Source: Toxorhynchites rutilus septentrionalis (Eukaryota; Arthropoda; Insecta; Diptera; Culicidae). Taken from it: DNA of 64,000 nucleotides. The notes beneath the pieces are model-generated. The model saw only the letters and a program-made list of their open reading frames with translations, ran no database searches and had not been told where the DNA came from. The stretch's first letter is position 1. Every line of letters begins with the position of its first letter. Shown one piece after another: positions 22,682-34,800 of the stretch. The stretch spans positions 302,075,455 to 302,139,454 of the forward strand of contig NC_073746.1 in NCBI RefSeq assembly GCF_029784135.1. Reading direction: 5' to 3'. A program made the translations under genes and the position numbers.

Positions 22682-22912
22682 TACAGTAATTTACACTTAT
22701 CTCGACATTTAGCTAATTGGACGGACCTGTAATGCGACATATTTAGTTGGACATTTTTGTAAACATAGAGTTCGGGGTCCATATTATGACCCCACGTTGA
22801 AAGTCGACATTGTATCACTGTCATCGCAAATGATCAATTACAGGTTAAAATTACCTCCAATCCGATACTGAGTGGTGGTAATGCGACGTGCCATTGAATG
22901 TAATTTACTGTA
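22682..22912. mobile_element. MITE with TACAGTAATTTACA termini
   Basis: TACAGTAATTTACA at the left end is mirrored by TGTAATTTACTGTA at the right, 231 bp in all. A related end block (ACAGTAGTTTACATTTAATG) occurs alone at about 26018. No coding capacity. The right end resembles a flank word near 23645, so the exact right boundary is uncertain. Confidence 0.55.
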
Positions 22913-23309
22913 AAATATGTCACAAGCTGGATGGGAAGAAATTTTCCAACTGTGAAAGCTGTGGCGAGTGGCAAATGCAATCGCTAAACAGAAAGGTTTA
23001 GCCGAACAAGATGGGGATATCGAGTAATAACAAAACAATAAACTCTTTAGATTGAAGATAATTTTGTGATCCGGAAAAGGACCCTTTTTAGCCTGCATGT
23101 GAATCCAACGAGCGAACAAATCGTAATGAATGTATTTTTTTGCCATCGCTCCCTTTTAACGCTCATTCGTTCGTCTCGTTGGACTCGCCCCTCTGGCTGA
23201 GTCTGCCGATTTGTCTCTATCCTGTGAGTGTGTACCGCTAGAGTATAAAACACGCGGACCCCAACAAAATATCTTATTTTCTTTCAAACCATATACTCGT
23301 GTGGTTGTA

Positions 23310-23815
23310 CGGCATCGGCATCGTGGACGTAACAAAGGAGGACAAGTTAAGGGAAAGGCAAAGTCTCACTCGAACCGTGCAGGTCTCCAGTTCCCTGTTG
23401 GTCGCATTCACTGATTGCTCCGCAAGGGTAACTAGGCCGAACGGATTGGTGCCGGAGCACCAGTATACCTAACAGCGATTATAGAGTTTCGGCTGTCGGA
23501 GTGCTCAAGTTAGCTTGCAAAGCTGCTCACGACAATCAGAAAACCCGCTTCAAGAACAGAGCAGCTTCGGTTCGGCGCTCATCAAGGCAACAATTAGTTT
23601 CAGTGAGTGGCAAAGTGTTTCTCCGGCACGTCGCATTAAATGTAATTTACTAAACAACATGTCACAAGCTGAATGGGAAGAAATTTTCCAACTGTGAAAG
23701 CTGTGGCGAGTGGCAAACGCAATAGCTAAACAGGAAGGTTTAACCGAACAAGATGGGAATATCGAGTGATAACAAAAACACAACACCAAAGGTTCTTTTA
23801 AGAACCATCAACATA
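23310..23815 (+). pseudogene. Histone H2A pseudogene, copy 2
   Basis: It reads [16 protein letters not shown] then [14 protein letters not shown] and a stop where RLLRKGN should follow. The following bases still encode LLRKGN, then ERIGAGAPVYL, with stops and shifts. AAAGCTGCTCACGACAATCA matches the NAARDN region. TATAAAACACG at about 23244 is well placed as a promoter TATA box. GGTTCTTTTAAGAACC near 23792-23807 resembles the histone stem-loop with CAG changed to AAG. The block GTCACAAGCTG...GATGGG is shared with 22920-23015. Confidence 0.85.
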
Positions 23816-25240
23816 TTCATAAAGAGTAAAAAGTAAACTAATCCATTTTTCAGGTAGATAGGTAGGTATTCACGTAGGAGAAGAAAATAAAACAATATAT
23901 TTAAAATATATATTTAACAAAAGCTGTCCCCTTTGTATAGTCCTACGTCACTCCGGTTATGTCCCCGACATTACCCACCCGTCTTTTTTTTTGACGATAT
24001 TTTCGGCCAATAGTTAGAATTTCATGGAAATAATATCTTTTAAAAATCCACGTACGCTATCATACTGAAATGTCTTTACATATTTCACTAGGTAGTGCGG
24101 ACTGAATCAAAACGGCTGTCAAAAAAGATCCAATTGAAATGTCAAAAGAGATCCAACGATTAGGAGTGTTATTTTTCTTATGATAATCAACACTATAAAA
24201 AAGGTATTGTTATCAAAGACAAAAAAAATTAAACTTATAAAATGAACGAACTTCATTTTTTCGTCAATTGTTTAATTGGCCATTGCATCTCTGAAAGTGA
24301 ATCTCATATTGCAAGGTATCAGAACCTGACCGATCATCAACAAACTACGAATAACGCTTAGTTCATTCCAAGATTTTAACGTGGGAGCGAAATTCGACAT
24401 TGGCGAATTTTGATACGTACATACCTAGCAAAAGTGAAATGTTTTGGGAACTATTTTTTCTAACGTCGGTGAAAACAGTTTTGCTAGTGAAGCTGGCCGA
24501 ATGAAATCCGCGTAATTAATCATCCGCTAGTACTGGTTATGAATATAATGGTAAAGCAATCTGCGCTTCGATGTTTGTTTTCCGGTTGAAATGTAACGAG
24601 ATATCTCTATCAAAATTGTACAGTCACAAGCACACTGAAGAAAGAACAGATGCATGCGATGCAATCCCTCGACGCCAGACCCAGACCCGCCAACGGATTG
24701 GATGATAGTTTTTGCTGTACAAGGACAGCACAACAGTTCGATTAAAGACAGCAGAGTGTACGCAACAGCAGCACATTTGAAGCAGAATTTAAGAAGAAAT
24801 TTAAGTGCTTGTATAATTTATAACTCCGTATAATTTCATGTATATTTCTATAGTATTAAGTAAAAAACAATGAATGGAAAATCCCCGCTGCATCACTGCA
24901 ATGTAGGCAGTCTGCATCGCGCCCACGGGGGGAATTTGGTTTCTCACGTTTGGCAATCCGCATAAAGGCTGCTTTGGTATCGCGCTGCGGGATTAAGTAG
25001 CAATTTTTAAAGTCCACTGCATTAAGACGCTATAAAAGAATCCTGAAAATGTGTATGAAAGGTTTGCTACACTTTTGGTTTTCAATAATTCAAGCATCGT
25101 ACTTACTCCACAGATACGCGAATCCTTATTCGGAACAGCGTTTCACTGAGCAACGTATTTTTCATGTCCACTTTCTCTGATATAATATTTCTCCGAATGA
25201 AATAAAAACAAACGAAGTCACAGTCACGTAAATGTTTACT
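23816..25240. other. No gene seen
   Basis: AT-rich to mixed sequence with short frames only. A motif related to GACGTAG..CTACGTC occurs near 23940. Confidence 0.45.
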
Positions 25241-25249
25241 CCTGCGATT

Positions 25250-27560
25250 TGAAAACATTCGATGAAAAGTGAAACGAAGAGTTGCCAGATGATTTAAAAA
25301 AAAAGTCTGTAAAAATATGTGAAAGTCTGTTAAAAATGTGGAAATGTCTGTAAAAGTGTGCGGATCTGTAGAAATCTCTTTTAACGTTAATTTTTCCAGA
25401 TTCATTGATACTTTGTACATCGCGATGCACGTGAGATTGTCTTTTGTATATTATTGTATATTTTGTATATGTACATCTTTTATATATACAGCCATTCCAT
25501 GCCAAACCGATATAGTGGTTCTCAGATTTCGATGAAAAGTGGTAGTTTTGTTCTTTATCGCAAAACATTAGACCCTTTTCTATTTTTTCGTTAGGGTGAC
25601 CATTTCCATTTTAGGGTGGTCCGAAAAATCATTTTTCCCCAGTTTTTCCCAAAACAGACTTTTTTCAAAAATTCCTAAATTTTGAATCACTTAACCGATT
25701 TAGATTATCGACATATCTAATTGAAGCCAATGAGCTAGCTTTTAATTAAAATATATTGAAATTGCAAAGAAAAAAAGGATTTTAGTTTCGTAATTATCGA
25801 TTGTAGTTTTTTTTTTATTATTTTTATGGCTTTGGACTAGAGGGCGCTATATATTTTTTATAATTTTCTAGAAAGCTGTTATCCATAACATATCTCAATT
25901 TCAGAGATGCAATTTTTGTTTTGTTTTTGAGATATGATTTTTAAAGTTAACCGGTGGTCCGAAAAATAATTTTTCCCCTTGAGAACTTCTTTATTGGCAT
26001 TAAATGGCTGTATATACAGTAGTTTACATTTAATGCGACATTTAGCAAATTGGACAGATTGGCAGATTGGAATACAATAAAATGAAGACAGCTCAAAAGG
26101 GACCTTTCCTTCATCGGATTTTGGGATAAGCAACATATTTAGCCTTCCATTTTTATTTATATAGAAAGATAAAAGATATAGGAATGCGTTGTTTTGCCTG
26201 AAAATCCATTTCCACTTTCGAACATAGATCAACTTCGTTAGCGCAAATATTGAATGGACTAAAACGTTTATTATGATGTAATTTTCGGTCATATGGAAAT
26301 ACATTTTTCCGAATTTTCCGACATTCCTTCTGAGTTTTCCGGAAACTTTCCGATTTTGCTCTCCACTATATTCATCTACGGGAAGAGACGAATACAACAA
26401 AATAAAGAAGGTTAAAATCGGATCATCCCTTCTTCGAGGCCCGCTTACGAACAGATTTGGCCTTCCATCTTCATTTATATAGATAGATATAGTCTAACAG
26501 TGTGAGGTTGAAGGGATGCTCGAGGACAGGGATAAAACGGTCTCCGTTTTCGCTCGGATGTAGTCCATCTTAATATTACTGCGCCGAAAAGTATGCACAT
26601 CGCGCTGGTTAGATCGAAGAGCAGTATGAATCTCATGTCGTCTAAAGACAACGCTCGTACACACAACTCGTCGCGCGGATGTCGTCTATAGACGCCGCTC
26701 GTAACGAAAGGGTTAAGGCTTTGAGAATCAACTCATTGTCGTTTGCTCAAAAGATGCCCCTCTAGGAGAGTCATTTTTAAGGAAATTAGCGACGCATATG
26801 TTGCACCGTACTTTTGCTAAAAATGATTCGCTTGGCGCCGGCAGCGCTAATTCGGTTTACTTGGTTTGTCGTCAGCTGTTCTTGATATTCTCGGGAAATT
26901 ACAATCTGTTAAGTTTTACCAATCTCATCGATAGTTCTCATAAGTTCTCGACTCTGTTCCCTCACTATCATGAAATTTTGAAGTATAGTATAAATACATT
27001 TAATGCAATTTTTCATTCATCGTGAAGAATCGTATTGTCGGTTTCGTCTGCAATGATTTCAGGGCAAAAGTACTTATGAAATCATGAAAAACGCTGACGT
27101 ATACAATTTATTGTTACCGGACAAAACACCAACAGAATGCAAAAGATAGTGAAGTACTGTCGTCGGCCACTGAGCGATACTATGCTCACGACATCACTGC
27201 AATGCGACCTATTTTGCGCACGTAATCACTGTGGTGACACCGGCAGTTAGGCGCTAGTTTGCGAGCATAACCACTGTGGTTACGCCGGACGACAAAGTGT
27301 TCATGAATTACTCAAAAAATAGGTCTAACGTCATGTGTATTGATATAAACTAAATATAAAAACTTTTTATGTATTAAAACTATGGAAAAATGTAATACGA
27401 TGAGTCAATTATCTTTGATGTGATAAATAGAGCCTCTCATTTTTCAAAAATCTGTGAAATATTGTTGTATCCAAAAAGTTTGCAACAAAAATAAAAAGTA
27501 TTTTACAGATATGTCTGTAAACTTACAAACATATCTGTTAATCTGGCATCTCTGGTGGTC
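25250..27560. repeat. Mosaic of degraded repeat fragments
   Basis: It includes AAAGTCTGTAAAAATATGTG-like words in loose tandem (25300-25380) with related words at 27500-27545, a GGTGGTCCGAAAAA word twice (25615, 25950), a MITE end near 26018, and an imperfect 20-bp duplication around CACTGTGGT at 27228 and 27268. The 173-codon minus frame at 25879-26400 overlaps these fragments, has no recognisable domain and is not called a gene. Confidence 0.4.
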
Positions 27561-27777
27561 TGAGAATTTATTGCAAGAAATCGTTTGAAAAACTATGGAT
27601 GGCTTAAACCTATGATATAACCGCAAGGTTGACGTAGGACTACCGTTGGCTTAGTAATCATTTGTGTTTTTCAGTTCAGTTCAGTAAGCTGGCGACATGA
27701 AGGGGCATGCAGTCTTGAATAACCGAGCCAAAGCGTTGCATTTGTACCTGCTTTTGTAGACCGTGTTAGCAAAACGC

Positions 27778-28318
27778 ATTCCGGAGTGTAAAAATGCATG
27801 GGGGTATAAAAAGTACTGCCGAGATCTGGAATGCCGATTTTCCCAATTTATTGGTTTCGGAATCTGTATTGGGAAAACACATTCCGGTTTGCAAAAACGC
27901 AAGCGAGTACAAAAGTACTCGCAGCTTGCATCTATTTTGCAATGCCGATTTCTCCAGGCTCCATGGTTTTGAAACCTGTGTTAAGGAAGCATTCCGATTT
28001 GCAAAAACGCAAACGAGTACAAAAGTACCCGTTTGCATCTATTTTAAAATGCCGATTTCCCTTGGCTCCATGGTTTTTAAGTCTGTGTTAGAGAAACATT
28101 CAAATTTGCAAAAGCGCAAACGAGTACAAAAGTACCAGCAGCTTGCATCTATTTTGCAATGCCGATTTCCCCAGGCTCCATGGTTTTGAAGTCTGTGTTA
28201 GGGAAATATTCCGATTTACAAAAGCGCAAACGAGTACAAAAGTACCCGCTGCTTGTATCCATTTTGCAATGCCGATTTCCCCAGGCTCCATGGTTTCGAA
28301 GTCTGTGTTAGGGAAACA
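27778..28318 (+). repeat. Tandem array of about 108-bp units
   Basis: Five units start ATTCCGGTTTGCAAAAACGC or variants at about 27778, 27881, 27991, 28098 and 28208, giving periods of 103, 110, 107 and 110 bp. Each includes GCCGATTTCCCCAGGCTCCA and a TCTGTGTTAGGGAAA word. Frames stay open on both strands across several units because of the repeat. Related single units occur inside Rep-B copies at about 30150-30245 and 40395-40490. Confidence 0.85.
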
Positions 28319-28329
28319 TCCATTCAATC

Positions 28330-28650
28330 CTGCGATGGTACCTCAATCGCTGTTCAATCATAACTGAGTGGATTTCCGAGCGGCGCTCGCTTATATACCG
28401 ATTGGTGATTTCAATAGCCTGTTTTGAAACCAATTTTAAGGCTACTGAAACAAGTTTTTGGATCAAAAAGTAACAAGTATATAACGCGTAGACATTTTAT
28501 CTTTCGAATGAAATATTTATCATACCATTTCGTCCAGTTGTTTAAGAGCTATTAACGCTCAAAATCTCGGTCTCCGGCGTAACGCTTTCGTGCTCGAAAC
28601 ATTAATTTTACCTCTCGGTAGAAATGAAAGACGTAGCCCTACGTCAAAAA
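28330..28650 (-). repeat. Rep-A 5' fragment with promoter, inverted
   Basis: Reverse complement of the promoter end of Rep-A, from the initiator region to the GACGTAGCCCTACGTC motif at 28630-28645. It directly abuts the tandem array. Confidence 0.7.
28362..28397 (-). promoter_or_regulatory. TATA plus initiator core promoter in Rep-A (minus)
   Basis: On the minus strand TATATAA starts at 28397 and the A of TCAGTT is at 28365, a spacing of 32 bp. Confidence 0.45.
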
Positions 28651-29770
28651 TCCATAAATTTGCTTGAAAATGAAGTGGATTGAGTCCGCACCACCTAGAT
28701 ATTTTTCATAATGTCTTCACAAAATTAAATGTCTTCAAAATGAAGTCACGTCTTCAAACCTGACATCTCTGGTTCGTCACAAAGTGGAAGATAGACGAAA
28801 TCGCTAGAAAAAGTTGTCTGACTAATTTTCAACGATGACAATTTGAAAATTTCAACGTTTCCTTGCAAATGTTTTCTACAAATGTTTTCTATCAATAGAA
28901 AAGCCCTCTCAACGTTGGACACCCAGAAGATCGTTTTTGGTAAAAAGTTCCGTAAACCTATCCTTCCGAAAAATGCTCCAGTCGTTCATTTTTTGGATCA
29001 TAGTGAGCAAACATGTTGCTTTTGTTTCTATCAATATTGTTTCAGTGCTAGGTCTGTTGGACACTGATACGTCCCACATCCGTCCAATATCAAAAAGGTT
29101 AATAGGGTCAATGGTCAACATTTTCTCTAATAATTTTCCAGCTATTTTTTTATCGGAATAAATGACGGTAAATCAAGGAAATATCAGTGCTTCATAAATT
29201 TTAAAATCAGTGCTCCACATATCAGATGAAATTTCAAGATCCATCTGTTTTTTTTTTTGAATCCATAAATCCATTGATGAACCGTGTAAAATATGCAATC
29301 CGAAGCTACCTAAATTCAAGAGTTTTTCCAATTTCATAGTCCAGTTGCAGCTCGCGTAATATAACTTATTCACGTTGATAAAATCTATCGACACAAGAAG
29401 ACGTTTGTTCAAATATACAATTCCCAGACCCTCTTTAAAAGCTGTAAGTTTATCTCTGATGCTTACGAGCGTTCCAAGGACACTGATGTCATGTAATAAT
29501 TTACCAGCTCCATCTCTTCTTCATCTCCAAATCTGAAATTCTGATCCATCTGCAGCCTCTTTGTAGTTTTGTTCAATGAATCGTCGATACCAACGACAAA
29601 GTATAGCTTACATAGTTTCATCGAGCTTTGATTTAGAATTCGGGGCAAGCAAAATATCATCACAAATCTCACTTTATCACGCCCTAGCTAGACCTTCTCA
29701 GCTTTTTATGTCATCGGAATTTACTGCATTAATCAAAATTCTAATTGGCAGAATTTCATTTTTCCCAGAT
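28651..29770. other. No gene seen
   Basis: Short frames of 66-79 codons on both strands, none recognisable, and no repeat partner noticed. Confidence 0.45.
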
Positions 29771-29772
29771 TG

Positions 29773-29850
29773 GTGACGAAATTCCCTGATATTCCCTGAT
29801 TTTCCCTGATAGTGTTTGAATTCCCTGATATTCTCTGATTATCAAGGATT
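29773..29850 (+). repeat. Degenerate ATTCCCTGATWT tandem
   Basis: Repeated ATTCCCTGAT-like words with a period near 12 bp, decaying into ATTCTCTGATTATC. Confidence 0.7.
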
Positions 29851-29864
29851 TTCAAGGTAGTCGA

Positions 29865-30530
29865 CACCCTGTAATACTATATGTAAAGCATATGGGAAAT
29901 CACTTTTTCGAATATTTCTTCACTTTTCAAATTTTTCTCGCTGTATAAACTTTCCTTGGTTGGAAATGAACACAGATATCATGTCATTTTTAACATAACT
30001 GCTACCATATACAATTTTACACTTACACTTGTGCCAAATTTTTCACAATACATGATCGATCATTGATATAAAATTTCACGAAGCAACCAACATCAAAGTT
30101 CCAAATTAAAGTTTTATTTGCTAGAGTTATTCGTATCACTCCCCTTACTTGCAATATAAAAATGCCTCCAACTTGCGTATATTCGCAATGCCGATTTCCC
30201 CCAGGCAGCTTGCTTTTTAATGTCTCTGTTAGGGACCCGCCGCATGTGTCGTCAATGTCGACCAATCAGAAGTGGGTATTTCCGTTAGGATAGGGATTGA
30301 TATTTTTCAATTGTTCGATAGTTAGTTTTATGACATATATTATATTCTTCAATATAAAAAATTTTTATGGAGTGCCGAAATCGATTGACGCAAAAATTTC
30401 ATCAATCCATCATAAAATGACCGAGCAATAAGCGTTTGAAATTGGACAATTTTCACGATGTACTCGATTTTCGATTTTCAATTTGTACCCCGATATGTTC
30501 CCGAAAGACGTCATCCTACGTCAAAAAAAT
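29865..30530 (+). repeat. Rep-B dispersed repeat, copy 1
   Basis: Same orientation and order of words as 40060-40770. Shared blocks include CTGCTACCATATACAATTT, CACAATACATGATCGATCAT (one change), GGGACCCGCCGCATGTGTC and CCGAAAGACGT..TCCTACGTC at the right end. It contains one unit related to the 27.8-kb tandem array. No coding capacity recognised. Confidence 0.7.
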
Positions 30531-31132
30531 TCGAGGGGTTGTATCCGAGACACGACCGCTTAGGACGTAGGACTACGCAATATTTTTTTTTGACATAGAA
30601 CTACGTCTTTCAGGAAGGGTGCCAAATCAGATAACAGGTCACGTTCTTATGAAATAAAGTTAACGTTAATAACTATTTTCACTGTGAATGAATTCTCATT
30701 ATTTGCATACCAATCGGATCGCAAGTTCTCTAAGATTTGTTTGATATGCTATACATTACAATTCGCTAATCTCTAAACGGTTTAACTTCATGAAAACTGG
30801 AAGAATTTCCTTTTTTCCCATACCCATTTCCCATTTGTCTACCGATTTGTGTGTTAACTTTCACCCAATTAATAAAACATTATTTTTCATTAGATGAACT
30901 GTAAAATGTGAAGCGTTACTTTCGAGTGCATCAGCATTTCATTGACTTTTCAATATGATGTAATATGTTCTTTATTAGGATCTAATATGATTCACTGTTT
31001 CATGATTTTCTTCAGCATGCAACACGATTCACTACAGTACTGAATCGATTTAAATTATACGCTTATACGACACACAAACTGCATCAGCGTAATATACGCA
31101 TATGATGCGGATTAAATATATTTTACGACAAT
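30531..31132. other. No gene seen
   Basis: AT-rich with GACGTAG-type motifs near 30503 and 30564. It ends at the target duplication of the BEL element. Confidence 0.45.
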
Positions 31133-31137
31133 GTGCA
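31133..31137. repeat. Target site duplication (GTGCA), left
   Basis: GTGCA precedes the left LTR and is repeated at 38528-38532 after the right LTR. A 5-bp duplication is usual for BEL/Pao integration. Confidence 0.85.
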
Positions 31138-31582
31138 TGTACGAAATTAAAAGCGAACACTGTAGTCCGGTTTCGAAGGACTTTCTTCACTGCAATATGC
31201 AGCACCAGAAACGCACCGAAATGTACAATTGTACGCGCGTCACTTGAGCGGAAACGGATCTTTGTCACCGGATGAAACGCGTGAGCTTAACAGCCGACTG
31301 AGACGACGAAACGAATAGAATAATACTTTGTGAGATCACACCGAATGAATTAAACACTTGTATATCGTATGATGATTTATTGGCGAAAGAGAGAGTGCAT
31401 GTGGATTACATGCGTAATTTATAGTTTCTTGTGCCTATTGTTTTTCGGCAAAGCATTTTTGGGGAATTGTTCTCGGACAGTGGTCAGTGACCACGGACGA
31501 CGATTTTGTCATACCGTCGCGTGAGTGTTATGTGAGAGTGTGACAATTATTTTTAACTTTTATTTTATTTAGATTCTGATCA
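31138..31582 (-). repeat. BEL 3' LTR
   Basis: 445 bp, starting TGATCAGAATC and ending CGTACA on the minus strand, indistinguishable by eye from 38083-38527. An AATAAA is present on the minus strand (about 31377). A copy of the PBS-like word GTCCTTCGAAACCGGA sits about 45 bp from its U5 end. Confidence 0.92.
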
Positions 31583-31600
31583 TTCCGGCCACCTTGAATC
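31583..31600 (-). other. BEL polypurine tract region
   Basis: CAAGGTGGCCGGAA on the minus strand directly abuts the 3' LTR start, the expected site of plus-strand priming. Confidence 0.6.
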
Positions 31601-31857
31601 ATGCCAGGTGATTCAACTACGATCATATTCCAGGCTAGTTCCAAATCCAAGATTGCGATGCGATGGACAGTTGGTGTGGTAGTCTTGCCAGGAATGATGT
31701 TTGGAGAAGTTGTCACACGTCAACCGAGAATAGAGAGAAAAAAGACCAGGTAGATCGAACGATAAAATTAGAGAATTTGGAACCGCAATTACCTGTGCTA
31801 TGTGCAGGTGCGCTTCGAGCAAGTTCTCCCATTTGGGTTGCTCTACCTGGATCGTAG

Positions 31858-34800
31858 TTATTCGATGCTCGATGACTGGGAGAGTACCGGAAGGAGAGCA
31901 ATCTTGGATACAGCGCGAACGACTTCCTTGGCTGATGCAGTCCTCAGGGTGACCACCCGGACTACACCATCCTTTCCGGGATGAAGCTTGGTGATTTTTC
32001 CAAGAGGCCATTTAGCTGAGGGAACATTGTCCTCCTTGATGATGACTATTCGTCCTTCTTCGATGCGGACAGGTGGATTACATCCTTTTGTAGCACGTGA
32101 CTGCAGCTGCTGAAGATACTCTGGATACCACCGCGACCAGATGACTTGGAACCTCTTCTGGGTTAATTCCCAGTGATCCAAACGGTTTTCAGCAGTCCTC
32201 GTTAGGTCTACCTCTGGAACGGATTGCATATTCTCGCCGATCAGAAAGTGTCCTGGTGTAAGGACCTCCAGATCGGACGGATCCTGCGGCATCGGGGTGA
32301 GAGGACGAGAGTTGAGACACATCTCAACTTGTGCCAATAGTGTCAGCATGTTCTCGTACGATATGTTGACATTTCCTATAGTCTTCAGCATATGTAGTTT
32401 CGCCGATTTTACCGCGGCCTCCCAGAGACCGCCGAAATGCGGTGCGCGGGGCGGAATAAATTTCCAACGAATTTCGTTGTCGGCACACCAGTCGAATATG
32501 AGTCTCCGTTCATCCTCGTCGACCTTCAGCATGCGATAGATGCGATGTAGTGCATTCGATGCGCCCTTAAATGCCGTGGCGTTGTCAGAATTCAATTCTG
32601 ATATTTTTCCTCTACGAGCAACTAAGCGGCGAAGTGCAGCTAGAAACGCTGGGGTGGACAGGTCACTCACCAACTCTATGTGAACTGCCTTGGTGGAGAA
32701 GCAGACAAAAATGGCCACATAGGCCTTGGTGGGACCGCGCTTTTTCACAGGTGACTTTATAAAAAATGGACCGCAGTAGTCCACTCCGCAAACAGAGAAT
32801 GGTCTGGTTGGCGAGACTCTCGATGCTGGCAAATCGGCTGTGCTTTGTTGAACTAGTGTGGGCTTGCTTTTGAAGCAAGTGTGGCAATGGTGAAAGACGG
32901 ATTTAACCAAGTTTCTTCCGCCCAGAATCCAATACTTCTGGCGGAGAGTAGCGAGCATGAGTTGTGGACCTGCATGCAGTAGCTTCAAATGATAATGACT
33001 AGCCAACAAAGCAGAGAGCGGATGCTTAGCAGAGAGGACGAGTGGATGTTTGGTTTCGGTTGTCAGTGGAGCGTTGCTTAACCGGCCACCGACACGAAGG
33101 ATGTTGTCTCGATCGATGAATGGGTTCAACCATTTGAGTGGCGAATTTTTCGCGACTCGTTCCCCACTTGTAAGGTTGGAAATTTCCTCCGCAAACATTT
33201 CGGCTTGCGCCAAACGACATAAGAAGTTTTCTGCTCTACGAAGTTCCGACGAATTAAGCGGATCAGGCATTACACTAGTGCTGATGACGATGTTCGATGG
33301 TTTTAAATTTTCTGAATTCTCACGTTGAGCTAAATAACGGCTATGTAGGTTTTCTATGTAGCGTTGACAGAAAGCTGTGACACGACGTAACTTGGTGAAA
33401 CTCGAGAACCGACTGAATAATTCATTGCAAAATGTAGACTGTACTGACGTCATTGCAATTAATGGAGATTTTCGGCTTTCCGACAATGCACCAGCGGTTT
33501 CTTCCTTGGAAAATGAGGTGATGGGCCAGCAGTCAGAAGGAAGTGCTAACCATGGTGGCCCTCTCCACCATCTAGTGCGGGTGATAATATCTGCAGGCTG
33601 TAGTCCTCTGGAGATATCATCAGCGGGATTGTCAATACCCGCAACATGTTTCCAACAGTCAACATTGGTGTTGAGTTGGATTTGTGAAACTCGATTCGAC
33701 ACAAATGTTTTCCAGCGGCTTGGCGAAGCGTGTAACCATTGAAGGACCGTGGTAGAATCCGTCCAAAAGTGAACAGTCGAAGGAGTTTGAAGGGCGTTGT
33801 TAACCTTCTTGAAGAGCAGCATAGATAGATGTGCTCCGCATAGCTCTAGTCTAGCAATGGAATGTCGGGTTGACAATGGGGCGACCTTTGACTTGGAAGT
33901 CAATAATTGGACCGAGATTTTATCGGATGTTTCAGTCCTGACGTAACAACAGGTACCATATGCGTTTTCCGACGCATCAGAGAAGAAATGAAGCTGAATG
34001 CTGACGGAGTCAGGCATCGATACAAATCGCGGGATACGAGCTTCACTAAGGAGATTGAGTGTAGAATGGAACTGTTTCCATTCTTCTTGCAGTTTCAATG
34101 GGAGGGGAGTGTCCCAGTCCCAGCTTTGGCCGTTGTGCTTCAGAGCCCACAAACGCTGCATGAACAGTTTGGCCTTAGAAATCGTAGGACCGACTAGTCC
34201 GAGCGGATCGAAGATCCGTGCGATGTATGACATCACCATTCGTTTTGTCAGGACGGCAGCGGGAAGCGGCAAACGAACATTGAACCGGAGTGTGTCGGAC
34301 TTTGGTTCCCAGACAAGACCAAGAGTGGAGACAGCTTGCTCGTCCTGGAGACTACGGTACGGAAGAATGGCCAAATCCTCTGGCGGCACATCCTCAAGAA
34401 CTTCAGTTGCATTAGATGCCCACTTTTTCAGAGGAAACCCAGCGGAGCTGAGCATTGCGGATAATTCCCGACGAAGTTTGATTGCTGATTCTACGTCTGC
34501 TGCACCAGTGAGCAGATCATCGATATAAAAATCTTCCCGAAGTGATCTCACTGCGTGAAAATCTGATCCACCATAATCATTTGCAAGTTGCTGGAGTGTT
34601 TTCGTCGCAAGGTAAGGAGCAGACGATGTACCGTAGGTAACCGTCTTCAATTGATATGTAGAAATGGGATGGTCTGGACTCGATCGCCACAGAATGCGTT
34701 GAAATGACTGATCATCGGGGTGAACCAGTACCTGCCGGTACATTTTTTCAATGTCGGCAACAATTACAACATGATGTATCCGGAACTTCATGACGATGGA

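Noticed and set aside
25879..26400. 173-codon minus-strand open frame
   Set aside because: It overlaps repeat fragments (a MITE end near 26018, GGTGGTCCGAAAAA words), has an AT-rich, low-complexity translation and no recognisable domain.
27766..28367. Overlapping 69-131 codon frames on both strands, CRISPR-like spacing
   Set aside because: They come from a tandem array with no unique spacers. Openness on both strands is a by-product of the repeat, and the genome is eukaryotic.
33998..34528. 176-codon plus-strand frame
   Set aside because: Antisense shadow of the BEL reverse transcriptase and RNase H region.
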